Source: Labyrinthula sp. Ha (lineage: Eukaryota; Sar; Bigyra; Labyrinthulida; Labyrinthulaceae). Taken from it: a stretch of DNA of 64,000 bases. Positions within the stretch are counted from its first letter, which is position 1; the number at the start of each line of letters is the position of its first letter. The translations under genes were made by a program, and so were the position numbers. The notes beneath the pieces were generated by a model, which worked only from the letters and a program-made list of their open reading frames with translations, was not told where the DNA came from and ran no database searches. Of this stretch, positions 24,786 to 36,122 are shown piece by piece. The stretch spans positions 1,426,001 to 1,490,000 of the forward strand of contig JAALGZ010000006.1 of NCBI GenBank assembly GCA_015227615.1, in the 5' to 3' direction.

Positions 24786-27748
24786 TTTTTAACCTTTTTA
24801 TTTGAGTACTTTTTGTTCTTATTTACTATGTACTCTTTATAGAGTGATTTCACCACATTTTTAGTAGCAACTTTATGGAGTCGATCTATATATTGTTTAT
24901 AACGGAAACTTTATAATTAGGGCAATTTCTGGTAAACCGTACTTGGAGCTTGCGTCTGGTAAACCAAAGATCAATTATTTTAATATCTTGAAGTTTTTCT
25001 TATTATAGAAGCCGAAACTGAAAAAGGCTTACTTACAAAGTGTTCTGCTGGAGTTTCACAAGGAAAAGAAATAGAAACTCAGGGATGAGCTTTCTAGACA
25101 AGCAGGAAACAGGAGTTTTTTTAGAACATTAACTGTTTGTTAACAAAGCGTGGGTAGTTGGCATTAGACATACAGTGTCAGGTTATACTGAGAACGCTTA
25201 GGCTTTGGAAGGTAAAATTAAATTCTTTTGTGTTGTTCATCAAGGAACCGTGCAGCGATGTTGTACTTATTTTCAGGTGCAGTATTTGAGTAGAGAATAT
25301 TTTGTTACCTTCTACATTCATTTTAACCGATTAAGTGACAATAGTTTGGAAGGGTAATCAGTTTCCCTTGCATAAATTGTGAAAACACCCCTCAAATGAA
25401 GTTATTTATCGCACTTTCATGAAACCGATTGTGTAAAACAAGAACTACATTGCCCATTTTAAAAGTCGAAGTTTTCAGAGCTAGGAATTGCTTAGGACTT
25501 AACATGGAGCCGTGTTTACTAGAAATTACTTAAATGCCAAAACAAACTTAAAAGAGGGTTGTGAGAGATGGTTCACACACTAAAGAAAGGTATAATAACT
25601 TACGCGTTACGCTTTATCTAAGGTCTTCTTGTGCTGAGCCATTGCTCAAAGACTAAGGAAACCCAGTCCTTCTACTCCACTGATTAAGGAGGAAATAACT
25701 TTTTCTAGATATTCTTTCCCCTACACAAGAATCGCAAACGATCTGCTTAGTATTTAGTTAGATGAATTTCAGAAATAATGAGCTAGTTATCTTAAGAACT
25801 ATTAAGTTTGTTTTTAATTAATTCAGGCCACTTTAAGAAACGAAACCTTAACCTAGTTTGATAGAGCCGATGCTCTCTTAATATTACTTGATGTTTAGGC
25901 CTTTAATGACGTATGAGAACTATATATGATGCTTCTAATTCAAAATCTCCAAAAAGGCGCCACATATTCTGGGGGTCGATCTCTTTTTCCTGCAGCTAAT
26001 CTTCAATTTGAACTCAACATAAATGTTCTTAGTTTCTCTTGTATTTTTTCATTCTTAACATTTTGTAGTACCGTCTTAGTTCAGTGTAATTGTGTTGATA
26101 ATACGGTTTATCAGTAGGTTTATGATTTCTTCACAGGTGAATATTTTCATTTTCATCATGTATTGTAGATTCCACAAAGTCTAAGTTATTTAGTTCATGG
26201 TTAAGTTCGCTTTCAAGCAAGTATTCTTCATTAGGGCAATCTGCCGTTTGCGAAGCAAAGATCGCCAAGGTTTGCCTCTTAAACTACATGGAGTTCATAA
26301 TGCTACGTGACTTTGTGGCATCATGATGAAGCTATTATGTAGCCTGATTAGATAGTTGTCACTCTGGCTTTAGACATGAAAACTTCTTAATGAAGCTAAC
26401 TCTAACATTAGCACTACGGGGGTGTTTGACTGAATATTACACTAGCTTACATTATATCGCTTTTTGCATGGTTTTCTGTGTTGAGGAGCGTCATGATGTT
26501 TTAGTGAACCTGTTACTGAGGAAAGAATATAATTTTACGATGTCCTTGTAGTATTCTGAAATTATAATTGTCCAAGTCGTTATATCGGGAAGCTAGTTAC
26601 AATCAGCCTAGTAACAGCTTAGTGACTTAACTATACTCACAACTGCTGTTTGCTCGTCATCCATAGAAGACTCTTGATAAGATTGAAGTCCACTAGTATG
26701 ATTGCAATGAGCGTACACAGCACCTATATTTCGATCATGCCAATGGGCATTAGGGTTATAAGAAATCGTTTAGGTCAGCTTTGAAAATAGCTATGAATGA
26801 TAGTCCTAGCTTACTAAACAGGAGTCTAAAGAGTTTATCAGCCTGTCTAGTTCATACGGTTCTTAAGGGGTTCTTGTCTAGGTTATTGTTCATAGAATTC
26901 TGTCTTAGTTTAGGTTACCATCCCATTGCGCTACTGTCAGGTCAGATGTTAGATCTCTAATTCGTCTTACAACTGGAGATTGTGTTAACTGTCATCCATA
27001 CCCTCGCAGTTGCAAACGCAAGTTTTCTGGTATCTGGCCTAATGTTGTACGGCTTCTCTTACGGTGTTTCAATGAATTTCAGAAAACTATTGGAGAAAAA
27101 TTTTGGAAAACAAAAACTTAGAAAATGGGAAACAAGCTATTTACAGGGATCTAGATATGAGAAAGGAAGCAATTTCCTATTTTGTTTAAAGATTCTAGAT
27201 GTTTCTACTTCTAGAACAGCATTATTATAAGCAACATACAAAAAAGGACCTAAAACTGTTATTAATACTTTGCCGTTCGAGTGAGGATTGACCGAGTTCT
27301 ACAATAGCTTTATAGCGAAAAGTACGGGCTGAAGGCTGCCCTAAACTCTATTTTTTTAATAATGCCTTCTAATGTGGAATTCTACGCTGTAATTTAGGAT
27401 ATCTCTTTCAGGCAAGCAGAGATACCACTGCACGAAGACTTACCTACCAGGTTTGAGAGTAAAAATGGATGTATTTTAAATTTTAAATAACTCACTCAGG
27501 GCCTATTAAACTCTAAAGATTGAAAATAAAGCCTGACGCTTATTCTGTGTTCCAGTATTTCTATAATAAAAAATGAAACATCCAAGCTATGTGAAGTCAG
27601 TGGACAAACACACGTAAATGGACATATTGTGTTCCTACACTACTGAAACACAATGTGAACAAATTGTCAAGCTGGATAGGGTATTATTTAGAAGATAACA
27701 TATGACTGGCCAAAGCCTAAACCATTCACTTTAATAGATAATCCTACT
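24786..27748. other. Intergenic, nothing recognised
   Basis: Nearly 3 kb without a convincing gene. Upstream of the kinase (24,790-24,960) there are A/T-rich runs. Short frames at 25.9 and 27.0 kb have no recognisable content. Confidence 0.5.
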
Positions 27749-28558
27749 TTACCCTTCAATGACTTGTCTTGCAAAATCTTCTAGCTTCTTTGCTCTAGTT
27801 TCAACAACATCTCCCTCTTCATAGCTTTCCTTAAGCAGCGTTATTAATCGTGAGCACATGATACACCCTTCCGCATATTTTTCTTCTTTAACTTTCATAA
27901 TGTGTTCGTGACTAGAAATTCCAAAACCTAGAGCTCTAGGGAGATTAATTGCTTTTTTTACCCTTGCACAATATACAGGAAGTTCTGAGGATAAATCTTT
28001 CCTTTGACCTGTAACTCCAGTTACACTAACGCAGTATACAAATCCAGTAGCGGCCTTTGATATTTCTTCCAACCGCTCGTCTGTAGTTGTTGGAGCAACT
28101 AAAGGAATTAAACTTAATCCATTGTCCGAGCAGGTTTTTCCAAACCGTATGAAATCATTAAAGTCAGTATCAACAATAATAAAACCATTTACGTCAACTT
28201 CAGGCTTCTTACATTCAGCAACGATTTGTTCTTCCCCAAACGCTAGAACGGGGTTATAATAGCTCATTAAGATTACAGGAACTTTAAGGCCATGCACACG
28301 CGCTTCCTTCACAAAACTTATACAATCTTGAAGAGTTGTGCCGTTTTGCAAGGCGTCAAAACTTGCTTTTTGTATAACAGGTCCATCAGCTATTGGGTCT
28401 GAGAAAGGCACAACGAGTTCTATAATTCCAGCGCCAGAATTTTGTAATGCTAAGAGCAATGGAACAGTATCCTCTTTCGTTGGATAACCACCTGTTATGC
28501 AAGGAATGTAAATCGGGTTTTCATTCTTTGCAAAAGCTTCTGCTATTCTTGTACTCAT
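27749..28558 (-). CDS. Tryptophan synthase alpha subunit, stand-alone
   Basis: Intronless, 269 aa, exactly the length of a bacterial TrpA. It converts indole-3-glycerol phosphate to indole and glyceraldehyde 3-phosphate. The catalytic residues are in place: Glu47 in IIELVVPFSDP and Asp58 in PIADGPVIQ. Further family blocks are LMSYYNPVL, SLIPLVAPTTTDERL and the phosphate-binding ALGFGISS. In fungi and several algae the alpha domain is fused to beta; here the frame ends after the alpha domain and no beta subunit is near. There is no N-terminal extension, so no organelle targeting signal is visible and the enzyme is probably cytosolic. A TTTTGGGCAATTT motif sits 40-52 bp upstream of the ATG. 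Confidence 0.95.
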   Translation of the reverse strand: MSTRIAEAFAKNENPIYIPCITGGYPTKEDTVPLLLALQNSGAGIIELVVPFSDPIADGPVIQKASFDALQNGTTLQDCISFVKEARVHGLKVPVILMSYYNPVLAFGEEQIVAECKKPEVDVNGFIIVDTDFNDFIRFGKTCSDNGLSLIPLVAPTTTDERLEEISKAATGFVYCVSVTGVTGQRKDLSSELPVYCARVKKAINLPRALGFGISSHEHIMKVKEEKYAEGCIMCSRLITLLKESYEEGDVVETRAKKLEDFARQVIEG

Positions 28559-28597
28559 CTATTTTCTTGGTTTGATTCTTCTTTTCTTTTTCTGTGA

Positions 28598-28610
28598 TTT
28601 TGGGCAATTT
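28598..28610 (-). promoter_or_regulatory. TTGCCCAAAA-type promoter motif (trpA)
   Basis: AAATTGCCCAAAA on the minus strand, 40-52 bp upstream of the trpA ATG. The same core recurs in the two divergent promoters at 36.0 and 42.4 kb, always within about 90 bp of a start codon. Probably a core promoter or activator site. Confidence 0.55.
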
Positions 28611-28696
28611 AAGCTAAACGGATCCATTTCACATGAAATACAGAACTTTAAACACTCAAATACTTAACCGTTAATAACTATGAATAGAAAACAAAC

Positions 28697-29476
28697 TTAA
28701 AACGCATACATGAAAGCAGATACAAAACCCACTGAGTCTGTAGAATCAGTAAGGGCCGTGGCTATTGGTTCTGCATTGTATAACTTAACAAGATCAATAC
28801 TCAAAGACTGGAACAAAGTTCCTTCTTCATCGACACTGTACAACAAGTCACCTTTCTGAACCTTTCCTATACATTTTAAATCCACAATTCCAAAATCTAA
28901 TACTGCGCAAAGAGGTTCTTCGAAATTTCTGTCGAATTCTAACTGGTCACCTACAGTTATTGCAGAAGGTCTACGGTCATTTTTTACAACTGATTCAACC
29001 TTTGTTGCTTTTCCTGTAGATTCCCAAAAGGCAACTAAAGAAGGAACATCTTCAACTACCATGTCTTTTATTCTTCGCTTTTGTTTCAACGAATCTCTTT
29101 TTACCAAAGTATAGATAAATCCTTCAAAACCATGTTTCATAGCAAACGATCTTCCGCCTCCATTTCCTCTTGGAAGTCTTCTTCGTCTCAACATTCTTCG
29201 CTGAACAATTCCAAGTTTATAGTCGTATTTCTCAATCCAGAGAACCCGCATATTTTTCTTGTGATATCCTTGAAATTTCACAGGCACAAGTTCTGAGTTA
29301 GGTGAAGGTTTTTCAAGCGGTCCTCGTTTTCTAGATTTGCCTGATTTCCCAACCAAGAACAAGCTTGTGGCTGGGTCGATTGGTGAAGCTGAACTTCTAA
29401 AGGGAATATTGTCTTCGTTACGATCTTCATACAGCGCAGCTAAAGTCTCAAAAGCTGTTTCAATGGAGACTCTCAT
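28697..29476 (-). CDS. Conserved-looking protein of unknown function
   Basis: Intronless, 259 aa from the ATG at 29,476. Residues 45-80 are basic and Pro-rich, followed by VPVKFQGYHKKNMRVLWIEK and a run of arginines (RRMLRRRRLPRGNGGG). The last about 90 residues are different: a beta-rich stretch with SAITVGDQL, VLDFGIVDLKCIGKVQKGDL and ATALTDSTDSVGFVSAFMYA. This tail resembles small beta-structured C-terminal modules found in some phage-tail and surface proteins (G..KGD.L pattern), but I cannot assign a family. No signal peptide or membrane helix. It is followed 138 bp downstream by trpA on the same strand. Confidence 0.72.
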   Translation of the reverse strand: MRVSIETAFETLAALYEDRNEDNIPFRSSASPIDPATSLFLVGKSGKSRKRGPLEKPSPNSELVPVKFQGYHKKNMRVLWIEKYDYKLGIVQRRMLRRRRLPRGNGGGRSFAMKHGFEGFIYTLVKRDSLKQKRRIKDMVVEDVPSLVAFWESTGKATKVESVVKNDRRPSAITVGDQLEFDRNFEEPLCAVLDFGIVDLKCIGKVQKGDLLYSVDEEGTLFQSLSIDLVKLYNAEPIATALTDSTDSVGFVSAFMYAF

Positions 29477-32400
29477 TTTTTAGACTGGTTTTTTGCGACA
29501 AACTCGTTTACTTTCAGCGTTTTTATTTTGTTTGATATTTTAATGTTCGCTTCATGTATTATTTCCAAAGTCGGAAATTAACAAATATTGAACCAGTTCT
29601 GCTTTTTCATTTCATACATTATAAGGTGAGACAAAATTTCAAATATATTATTCCGGTAGATTCAATAAGTAGTATAACTCTGTAAGATCATATCCTATGA
29701 AAATACAAATAGGCTTACCGGTTGAATACCGGGAGACTAATTACCATATGACCAGGTCCCGGCATAATATTCAGCAGCTTGTTTAGATTTGTTTATGCTT
29801 GTGTTTTACAGTGCATTAGAGTAATACACTCTTGTTATTTATCGCATAGTAACACATTTAATCCACCGTTGTATTTTGAACATTGGAATTGTCTGAACAA
29901 TTTCAATGATAGATTACTGCATGGGAAATTTTTGCAGTTTTTAGAACAATGATTTTTGTTCTCCCTGCAGCTTTGCGGTTGGAATATAAAGATTATAGTT
30001 TGCGAGGGATTAACATCAAGTTTTTAGTATTAGTTGATTATAAGATGAGCGTAAGACAACTAAAAGGATACGACTAAAGTTAAATGAAAGAGAGTGGGGG
30101 CACAGTTGATTTCCAGGTTGAGTTCACGGCAATGCAGTGTATTAAATATGATTTGCCCTTGCATAACCCAACTAATCTGGTTGGCAAGATACGGTTTAGA
30201 TAAAATATTATTATTACAATAGAATTTCTGAGGTAGATTTTATCAGAATTCAGGAATCTGTTACACTTAAACATAATGGTTATTTTAGTTGTTTTCGTCA
30301 TATACTATTAACTTTCTGAAAACTGGAAGATTTTACTTTTGTGAAATTTATTAAGAATACCCATTAAATCATGATATCTTTTCGAAGGACCAAGCCTTCA
30401 CCAAATTCTTTTTGTATGTATCTTTCATAAACGCAATTTTCTTGTAGTTTGAGCAAGTTTATTTCTTGCCTTTGGTCCATGGATACAAGTATCTTAGATG
30501 CTGCAAAAGCATTTCAATATGGCTAAGATTGGAACTAACTGAGAGACATGATGGAAATTGAGTTGCGCTTGTTCAATTAGCTTAGGGTTACACGTATATT
30601 TATCATAAACTGTGGTTGTGGCTTACTTTGATATTTAGCAGGGGAAAATGACCTTTGTCCTTACACTTATCTTTCAAGAGTTCATGAATCTAAAAATTAG
30701 AATTAATACTGAAGTGAAAAACATTGAGGCTGAAGTACTGAAGCTTGAATTGGAGACTATGATACAGCCTACGCCAACAGATAATCATTATTGACAAACA
30801 GCGGGCGCTGCAAGCCTAGCTGTTTTGTTCTCAAGAACACCAAGAGGGAAAGATTCGATGGTAACAAAACTATTTAAGGTTACTTTTTCTGTTTTCTAAA
30901 TTTGTCAAGTGGACTGGGTACTCTGAATATAAATAATGAAAGAACAAAGTCAACATAAAAAAAAGGTACACACTTCGGGCCATGCCTAGATGCTAAAGTA
31001 TATAAAGAGCTGGAAACCATTGAGATAAAGGAGGACTAAGCTTTTTACAGTGGATCTGTACAAGATGACATAATTAAAGCTCTCCAAAACTTTTTCTACA
31101 CCCGCTGTAGGTTAAGCATAGCAGCGTCCCAACAAATATGAGAAGCAAATTATTTAGGAATACTTGGGTTTGAGGAAAGAAACGATAACATATGTACTTT
31201 TAGTTCAACTGTTCAAGTTCTTTCTAACTTAAACTAAGCACTAAATTTGATCTATAAGTTAGAAGGCACAATTTTTTTCTGTCATTAAAATGTGGTGGAC
31301 AAGGCACAAACTAGAGTTTTTTTAAAAAAATGTTTCTGTAGAAACATGACATTGATTTCATACCTCAGGTTAATAACCACACAAGTAAACACGCACTACT
31401 GCTGAGATCGTTCTTAATTTGTAGTTTCCTGGTGTCTTTTTTGGGATGTCGCTACCTCAGCATGAATTAATAATTGTTTGAGATAAAGAAATGGTAAGGA
31501 GAGAAACATCAGGCTTGTGCTATAGACTCGACTGTGTTCTGTAAGAAGAAAATGATTATTTCAGATATGTTTGTGCAACATTGTGGAAAGAAAGTTATTC
31601 CCTAAGTGGCCAAACTCTAACAAATTATTGCAAGAAATCTAAGACATTTCTACTGCAATTTGATACTAGTGGAGACCACACATTTTTTGTCAAAATAAAT
31701 CTTACTTAGCATATTCGGCACTGGGCTAGAATTTTTTGTAGACCATGGACTTTGTTCGTACATCATAGAAGATGAAAACACTGAAGAAATTTCCTTCAAC
31801 ATAAGGACCTTGCTCGAAAATCACATTCTGTTATTATTAGTGACCATCCACCTGGTCTCGTGAAGGCTGCCCAGGTATTTCTATTGCCTATTACGAGTTG
31901 TGCACAGCACTTTGCAGCATTTTCGAAAGTGCCGAAAAGGACGTTACAAGTAACATATTAGAAAACTTTATGTCCAGGCCTAAACTGTAAAGAATCAGTC
32001 AGCTTTCTGCAGAAAAGATCCTGGATTCTTTAGGAAAGTAATCTTGGAATACTCGCTAAATCAGGCCCAGCGACCCGGATGATAAAGCTGTCAATTAGCT
32101 AAATTCAAAAAGTTTCCCCAGAAACTGTAACTGGTTTCTGTACTTGTGATAATGAATGACAAACTTGAGTGACAGTTTATTGGATCTTTAGGATTTGTAC
32201 CGACATGTAACACAAACCGTTGTCATGTGGAGTTTACATAAAGTTAAAATTTAGTTTTTAGTTTTTAGGGACGTCGGAGTTCAATTTTGCACATCATGTA
32301 GACTCCTGGTAAATCCCATAGGAAGTAGTACGTGTAATTTTCGTAGTATACCGGTATTAAAACTGTTACAATAATGTCGTATATGAAAAGTTAGCGCGCT

Positions 32401-33613
32401 CACCGTTGTTTTTGGCTCACAAGTTAAGCTACATTTAAACTCCAATTAGGATTTAAATACTCTGTCTAAGCAGTTAATAACTAACCGCCGATTGTAGATG
32501 GAAGACCAAAGTTCCTTAGAAGCCAGGAGTAGTAGAGAGAATAAACCAAGCAAAATACCATGGTCTTGTGGTATTGAACTCCTCAAGAAATTATAGAAAC
32601 TTAGTCCCGTAATACAGATAGCAGATTAGATGCACAGAGCTAAGACTAGATGCATAAAAAGTTAAAAAATTGGAATGCAGGGACAAAAATTGTACGCTGA
32701 GTACATATATTCCAAGAACATACCAATCTGAGTACATAATTTACTTCATCTGTTAGAGTGCAACCGACAACATGTACAGCAACCATGCTAACAAATAACT
32801 TTAGCTAACCGTGTTCTGTGAAGCAACACACCCAAGCTTACTCATACTGATGACGAAGATCCAATACTAACTTGAGTATAATTCTTTCCAATACTAACAA
32901 AAGAATCTTGAACTATTCCTTATCTTTGGGACCCCTTCTCAACCAATTGTGGTGAGTAGTGGTGCAAATGGAGTCCTTTCTCGGGTTATTGAGGAGTATT
33001 TTAAGTAACTAAGTGAGTATCGATACTACGTTGAGTGAGGAATGAGGAACTCAATAAGAACTCTGAGTTACATGAATGAGTCTTGAGGGTGCTAAACTAG
33101 GAAATTTCCTCACTCTACAGTCTGCAACCCTATTGCTGGAGGGGCAGGCTGATATTTTCTACACGAACGATATCCTAAAGCGCAGTTATTTTAAGACAAA
33201 CAGTTTCAAAAGACTAAATAAGAAACCAGCGAAGGAAAATTTTCTACTTCTGTTGTTGCAAATTCAGCAAAAAAAATGCCTCGGGCTTTGATACAGGTAT
33301 TTTTCCTAAGTTCTCCAAACCTTTGTGACCTTCTTAAATGAACTCTGTACAAGTGAACTACTGCTGATGCTTTCAGGTTTTCCGGCAATTCTACAGCTTT
33401 GGAGGAAGCTGCACTTCTTGAGCTATTGTAGCAGAAATTTGGATTAAGTACATAGTTACTCAAACTGTTGCAACTGATTACAAAACCTCCAGAGAAAAAC
33501 AAACTTAATTCAAAAGAGCTTCTACACTTGATATGTTTGGCTTACAACTATGTGTGAAATCAACATAAATTTTCTCTATAAAACAGAAACGTAAGTCAGC
33601 ACAACACATTCTC
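29477..33613. other. Intergenic, nothing recognised
   Basis: Four kilobases of AT-rich DNA with only short frames. Around 32.95-33.08 kb the word GAGT is over-represented (a loose GAGT/GAGGA-rich patch of about 130 bp). A 98-codon minus-strand frame at 33,206-33,502 has no recognisable content; it could be a further remnant of the degraded gene at 33.6-34.0 kb. Confidence 0.45.
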
Positions 33614-33985
33614 CTAAATAGAAGTCATTGGATTATTAATCACTACAGAATAGGCCTCAATTAGTTTTTCAAAAATCAGTTTCGCATTATGTTCTCTGCA
33701 CACTGCTCTTTTGGCTCATCAAAGGTATGAAACATGTCACGAGAAGTATGCATCAAGTACGGCCATCGTTGCATGGTTGCAAGATAAACTCTTTCATAAA
33801 GAACTGCTTGAAGTTCCTTCCCAAATCTTACATCTGGTATTAAGCACAAATAAAACTTTCTGCGTACAGGCATAAAAACGTATGGTAGTTCTTTCTACAA
33901 AGCTGAAGGGAAATTTGACAACTGGTTCCACAACTTTTTGCCAAATCGTTTCTAAACTTTGCAAACAACTATCTTCTACCTGCTC
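33614..33985 (-). pseudogene. Possible decayed or multi-exon gene after ALG7
   Basis: Directly behind the ALG7 stop codon the minus strand keeps protein-like sequence in three successive frames. The first, in frame with ALG7, includes LETIWQKVVEPVVKFPFSF. The second, ending at 33,676, includes RFGKELQAVLYERVYLATMQ and RWPYLMHTSRDMF. The third, ending at 33,614, includes NAKLIFEKLIEAYSVV. The first change of frame can be explained by a 34-nt GTA...AG intron, which fits the local style; the second cannot be explained by a clean short intron and looks like a frameshift. I do not recognise the family. It may be a separate small gene overlapping the ALG7 end, or a decayed one. Confidence 0.35.
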
Positions 33986-35320
33986 TTACTGCTGAAATAA
34001 GTAATATCTGCAAAATAAAGCTAAACTGTTACAAAAGGCTTGAAATGTCAAGAGAACAATGCAAAGTGTTCTTTCATGCAAAGGTCCAAAAATATCAAGG
34101 GCCAAACATAAAAGCGTATGGTTGCTCTTAGAACTTCCTTCTGCAATTTTAGACGACTCTAACCAGCCAGTTTCTAGATTAATCTTCGGTAACCTATGTC
34201 TTGGACAAGGTACAATTCTAAACAACTGAGGAAGAGAATAAACAAAGTTAAGTAATTGCGGGATCATAAGCAATAAAAGACTCTTACTAAAGTGCCCAAG
34301 AACAGCACACACAGCAAGATACATTCCAGAGTAGTAAGGGAAAACATCTCCAACAAACACTTTTGCAGGGTAGAAATTGTGCCTGAGAAGAGCTAAAGAT
34401 GTTCCAAGGAATGGTAGCGAAAGCTGTAGGGAAAATAAATGGTTCTCTGTATGCTCTGATGCTTCTCCTGCACACAGTTCCATCAAGTTCATGAATATAA
34501 TGGATAAGCTGATGATAATGGTTTGTCCAACTTCGAATCCATTAATTCCTGCGTAGATGTTAATACTATTCGTACAAAATACCACGAGAAGAACAATATA
34601 AACATAAAATAAACTTCCCAGGTTAATTAGCTTCAGATTTTCTTCTTCGTGAACTTTCACTCCAAGAAAATCCAGCATAGAGTTTATCACAGTCGTGACA
34701 TCATCACCAAGAGTTGAGCTTAAATCTAAATCTTGCTGCTTGAACTGGAAAACGTAAGGAACATAAAGTGTTGTATACTCAGAATAAAGTTGTCTGTAGG
34801 ATAAAAGAAGGGGGAATGACATAAACACAGAGATAAGAATCTTATGCTTCCACTTAATATCCAAGACATCATCACTTAATCCAAGGAGAATGGCAAAAGT
34901 AATGCAACTTAACGCAGTTGTTGCATTAAGCTCAAAATTAAACTGAAAAAAAAAGGATGAAATGAAAGCTTGAATTGTAATTGAGAGAAGAAGAACAAAG
35001 CCAGAAACCAGCCCAATAGATTCAGGAATTCGCAAGTTATTTCTCTCAGCTGTAAGAAATAGACCCCTTTTGCAAATATCTATGCCATATAGTTTAGAAA
35101 TAATTTTATCTCCAACTTTAGGAATGATATAAGTCGTAAGGAAATAACCACAAGAGGAAATTAGGATACTCAACGAAACACAAAGTTTAGTTGTTGAAGT
35201 TGACGTATCTTGAAGAAATTTTGACAGAAGGAAGATATTGGGGATTATTAGCAGAAAAAATAGTTTCCGTGGATGCAAATTAATTGCAGCAAGGTTTGAT
35301 TTTTCATAAACTGATGCCAT
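33986..35320 (-). CDS. UDP-GlcNAc:dolichyl-P GlcNAc-1-P transferase (ALG7/DPAGT1)
   Basis: Intronless, 444 aa, with about ten hydrophobic segments. It makes the first committed step of N-glycosylation, GlcNAc-PP-dolichol, in the ER membrane. Family motifs in order: LSDDVLDIKWKHKI (Asp pair for Mg), NSINIYAGINGFEVGQ (the N..AG.NG.E.GQ signature), KVFVGDVFPYYSG and PCPRHRLPKIN (the PRHR motif that binds UDP-GlcNAc). The C-terminus, with GPLHERTLCIVLLTFQAF, matches the end of animal and fungal DPAGT1 (GPIHER...), so the gene ends naturally at the TAA. Its presence implies a normal N-glycosylation pathway, and the neighbouring secreted protein carries six N-glycosylation sequons. Confidence 0.95.
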   Translation of the reverse strand: MASVYEKSNLAAINLHPRKLFFLLIIPNIFLLSKFLQDTSTSTTKLCVSLSILISSCGYFLTTYIIPKVGDKIISKLYGIDICKRGLFLTAERNNLRIPESIGLVSGFVLLLSITIQAFISSFFFQFNFELNATTALSCITFAILLGLSDDVLDIKWKHKILISVFMSFPLLLSYRQLYSEYTTLYVPYVFQFKQQDLDLSSTLGDDVTTVINSMLDFLGVKVHEEENLKLINLGSLFYVYIVLLVVFCTNSINIYAGINGFEVGQTIIISLSIIFMNLMELCAGEASEHTENHLFSLQLSLPFLGTSLALLRHNFYPAKVFVGDVFPYYSGMYLAVCAVLGHFSKSLLLLMIPQLLNFVYSLPQLFRIVPCPRHRLPKINLETGWLESSKIAEGSSKSNHTLLCLALDIFGPLHERTLCIVLLTFQAFCNSLALFCRYYLFQQ

Positions 35321-35599
35321 CGATTTTTTTCGTTGAAAACTCTTTCTTATCTTTACTTTATGCTACGTGGCGTTTTGTTTAGTTTTTTGTCATTCTCTCA
35401 ATTCACTACGTCGTGTACAATCCAACTCTATCGATAACTAACAATAGGGAAATTTCGCATATAATTATTCAAAGAAACTCATTGCGTTAGATACCGGTAC
35501 AGGTTGCTAACTAGATATATTGTGTACGAAAGGTCCGAAACTTGTCTAATGACTCTAAAGAACCCATGAAGTAAAATACAAAGCCATTAAAAGGTTAAG

Positions 35600-35968
35600 T
35601 TATTGTTCCTGAATGGTTAGTTCGTCTTTATTGAAGATATCTGGGATCATAATGTTACACCTCTCTGCTAATGCATGGACAATACCAGCCCTGTAAGAGT
35701 TCACACCTTTTTCTTTCAAATAGTACCACATAGCATCACAATGCTCCTGCGTATTCATCCCTTTTCCTCTGAGGCTTAAGAATTTTCCAATAAGTTGGAA
35801 GGTTGTCTCAACGGCCGCATCGTTTTCCGTTTCTTCGGCAAGTTTCTTGGCTGCCGCTGGTCCAATACCAGGGACACTTTCAATATTTTCAACTATAGCT
35901 GAGCTTAGAAACTCTGCCAACGCATCGTCGCTTACACGGGATCTATTTACGTCAAAACCTTCACTCAT
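35600..35968 (-). CDS. BAF-like (barrier-to-autointegration fold) protein
   Basis: Intronless, 122 aa. It contains a helix-hairpin-helix SVPGIGPAAAKKLAEE followed by TFQLIGKFLSLRGKG, which parallels LAGIG..LGKKLEE....VLGQFLVLKK of animal BAF (BANF1), and then a helical half ending in CNIMIPDIF. BAF proteins (about 90 aa) bind DNA as dimers and link it to LEM-domain proteins of the nuclear envelope. This version is longer by an insertion before and a tail after the core (KDELTIQEQ). Whether it has BAF function is inference from the fold pattern. It shares a 154-bp divergent promoter with the secreted protein gene. Confidence 0.72.
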   Translation of the reverse strand: MSEGFDVNRSRVSDDALAEFLSSAIVENIESVPGIGPAAAKKLAEETENDAAVETTFQLIGKFLSLRGKGMNTQEHCDAMWYYLKEKGVNSYRAGIVHALAERCNIMIPDIFNKDELTIQEQ

Positions 35969-36013
35969 TGGATTCTTTTTTAATTATTTGTTTACGATCT
36001 TACTATGCAACCT

Positions 36014-36055
36014 AATTGCCCAAAAGTACATGCAAAATAAGAACTTGCCCAAAAT
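36014..36055. promoter_or_regulatory. Paired TTGCCCAAAA motifs in a divergent promoter
   Basis: Two direct copies, AATTGCCCAAAAG (36,014-36,026) and CTTGCCCAAAATG (36,044-36,055), about 30 bp apart, in the 154-bp space between the BAF-like gene (minus) and the secreted repeat protein (plus). Same core as upstream of trpA and between bS18m and the YbaK gene. Confidence 0.6.
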
Positions 36056-36122
36056 GATATGTCTTCTCAACAGGAAATAACCGTTAAGCTACTATAAAGC
36101 AAATAAAACGTTGACAAGAAAT

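Noticed and set aside
32940-33080. GAGT-rich patch as a tandem repeat
   Set aside because: The word recurs irregularly without a fixed period; probably chance in purine-rich sequence.
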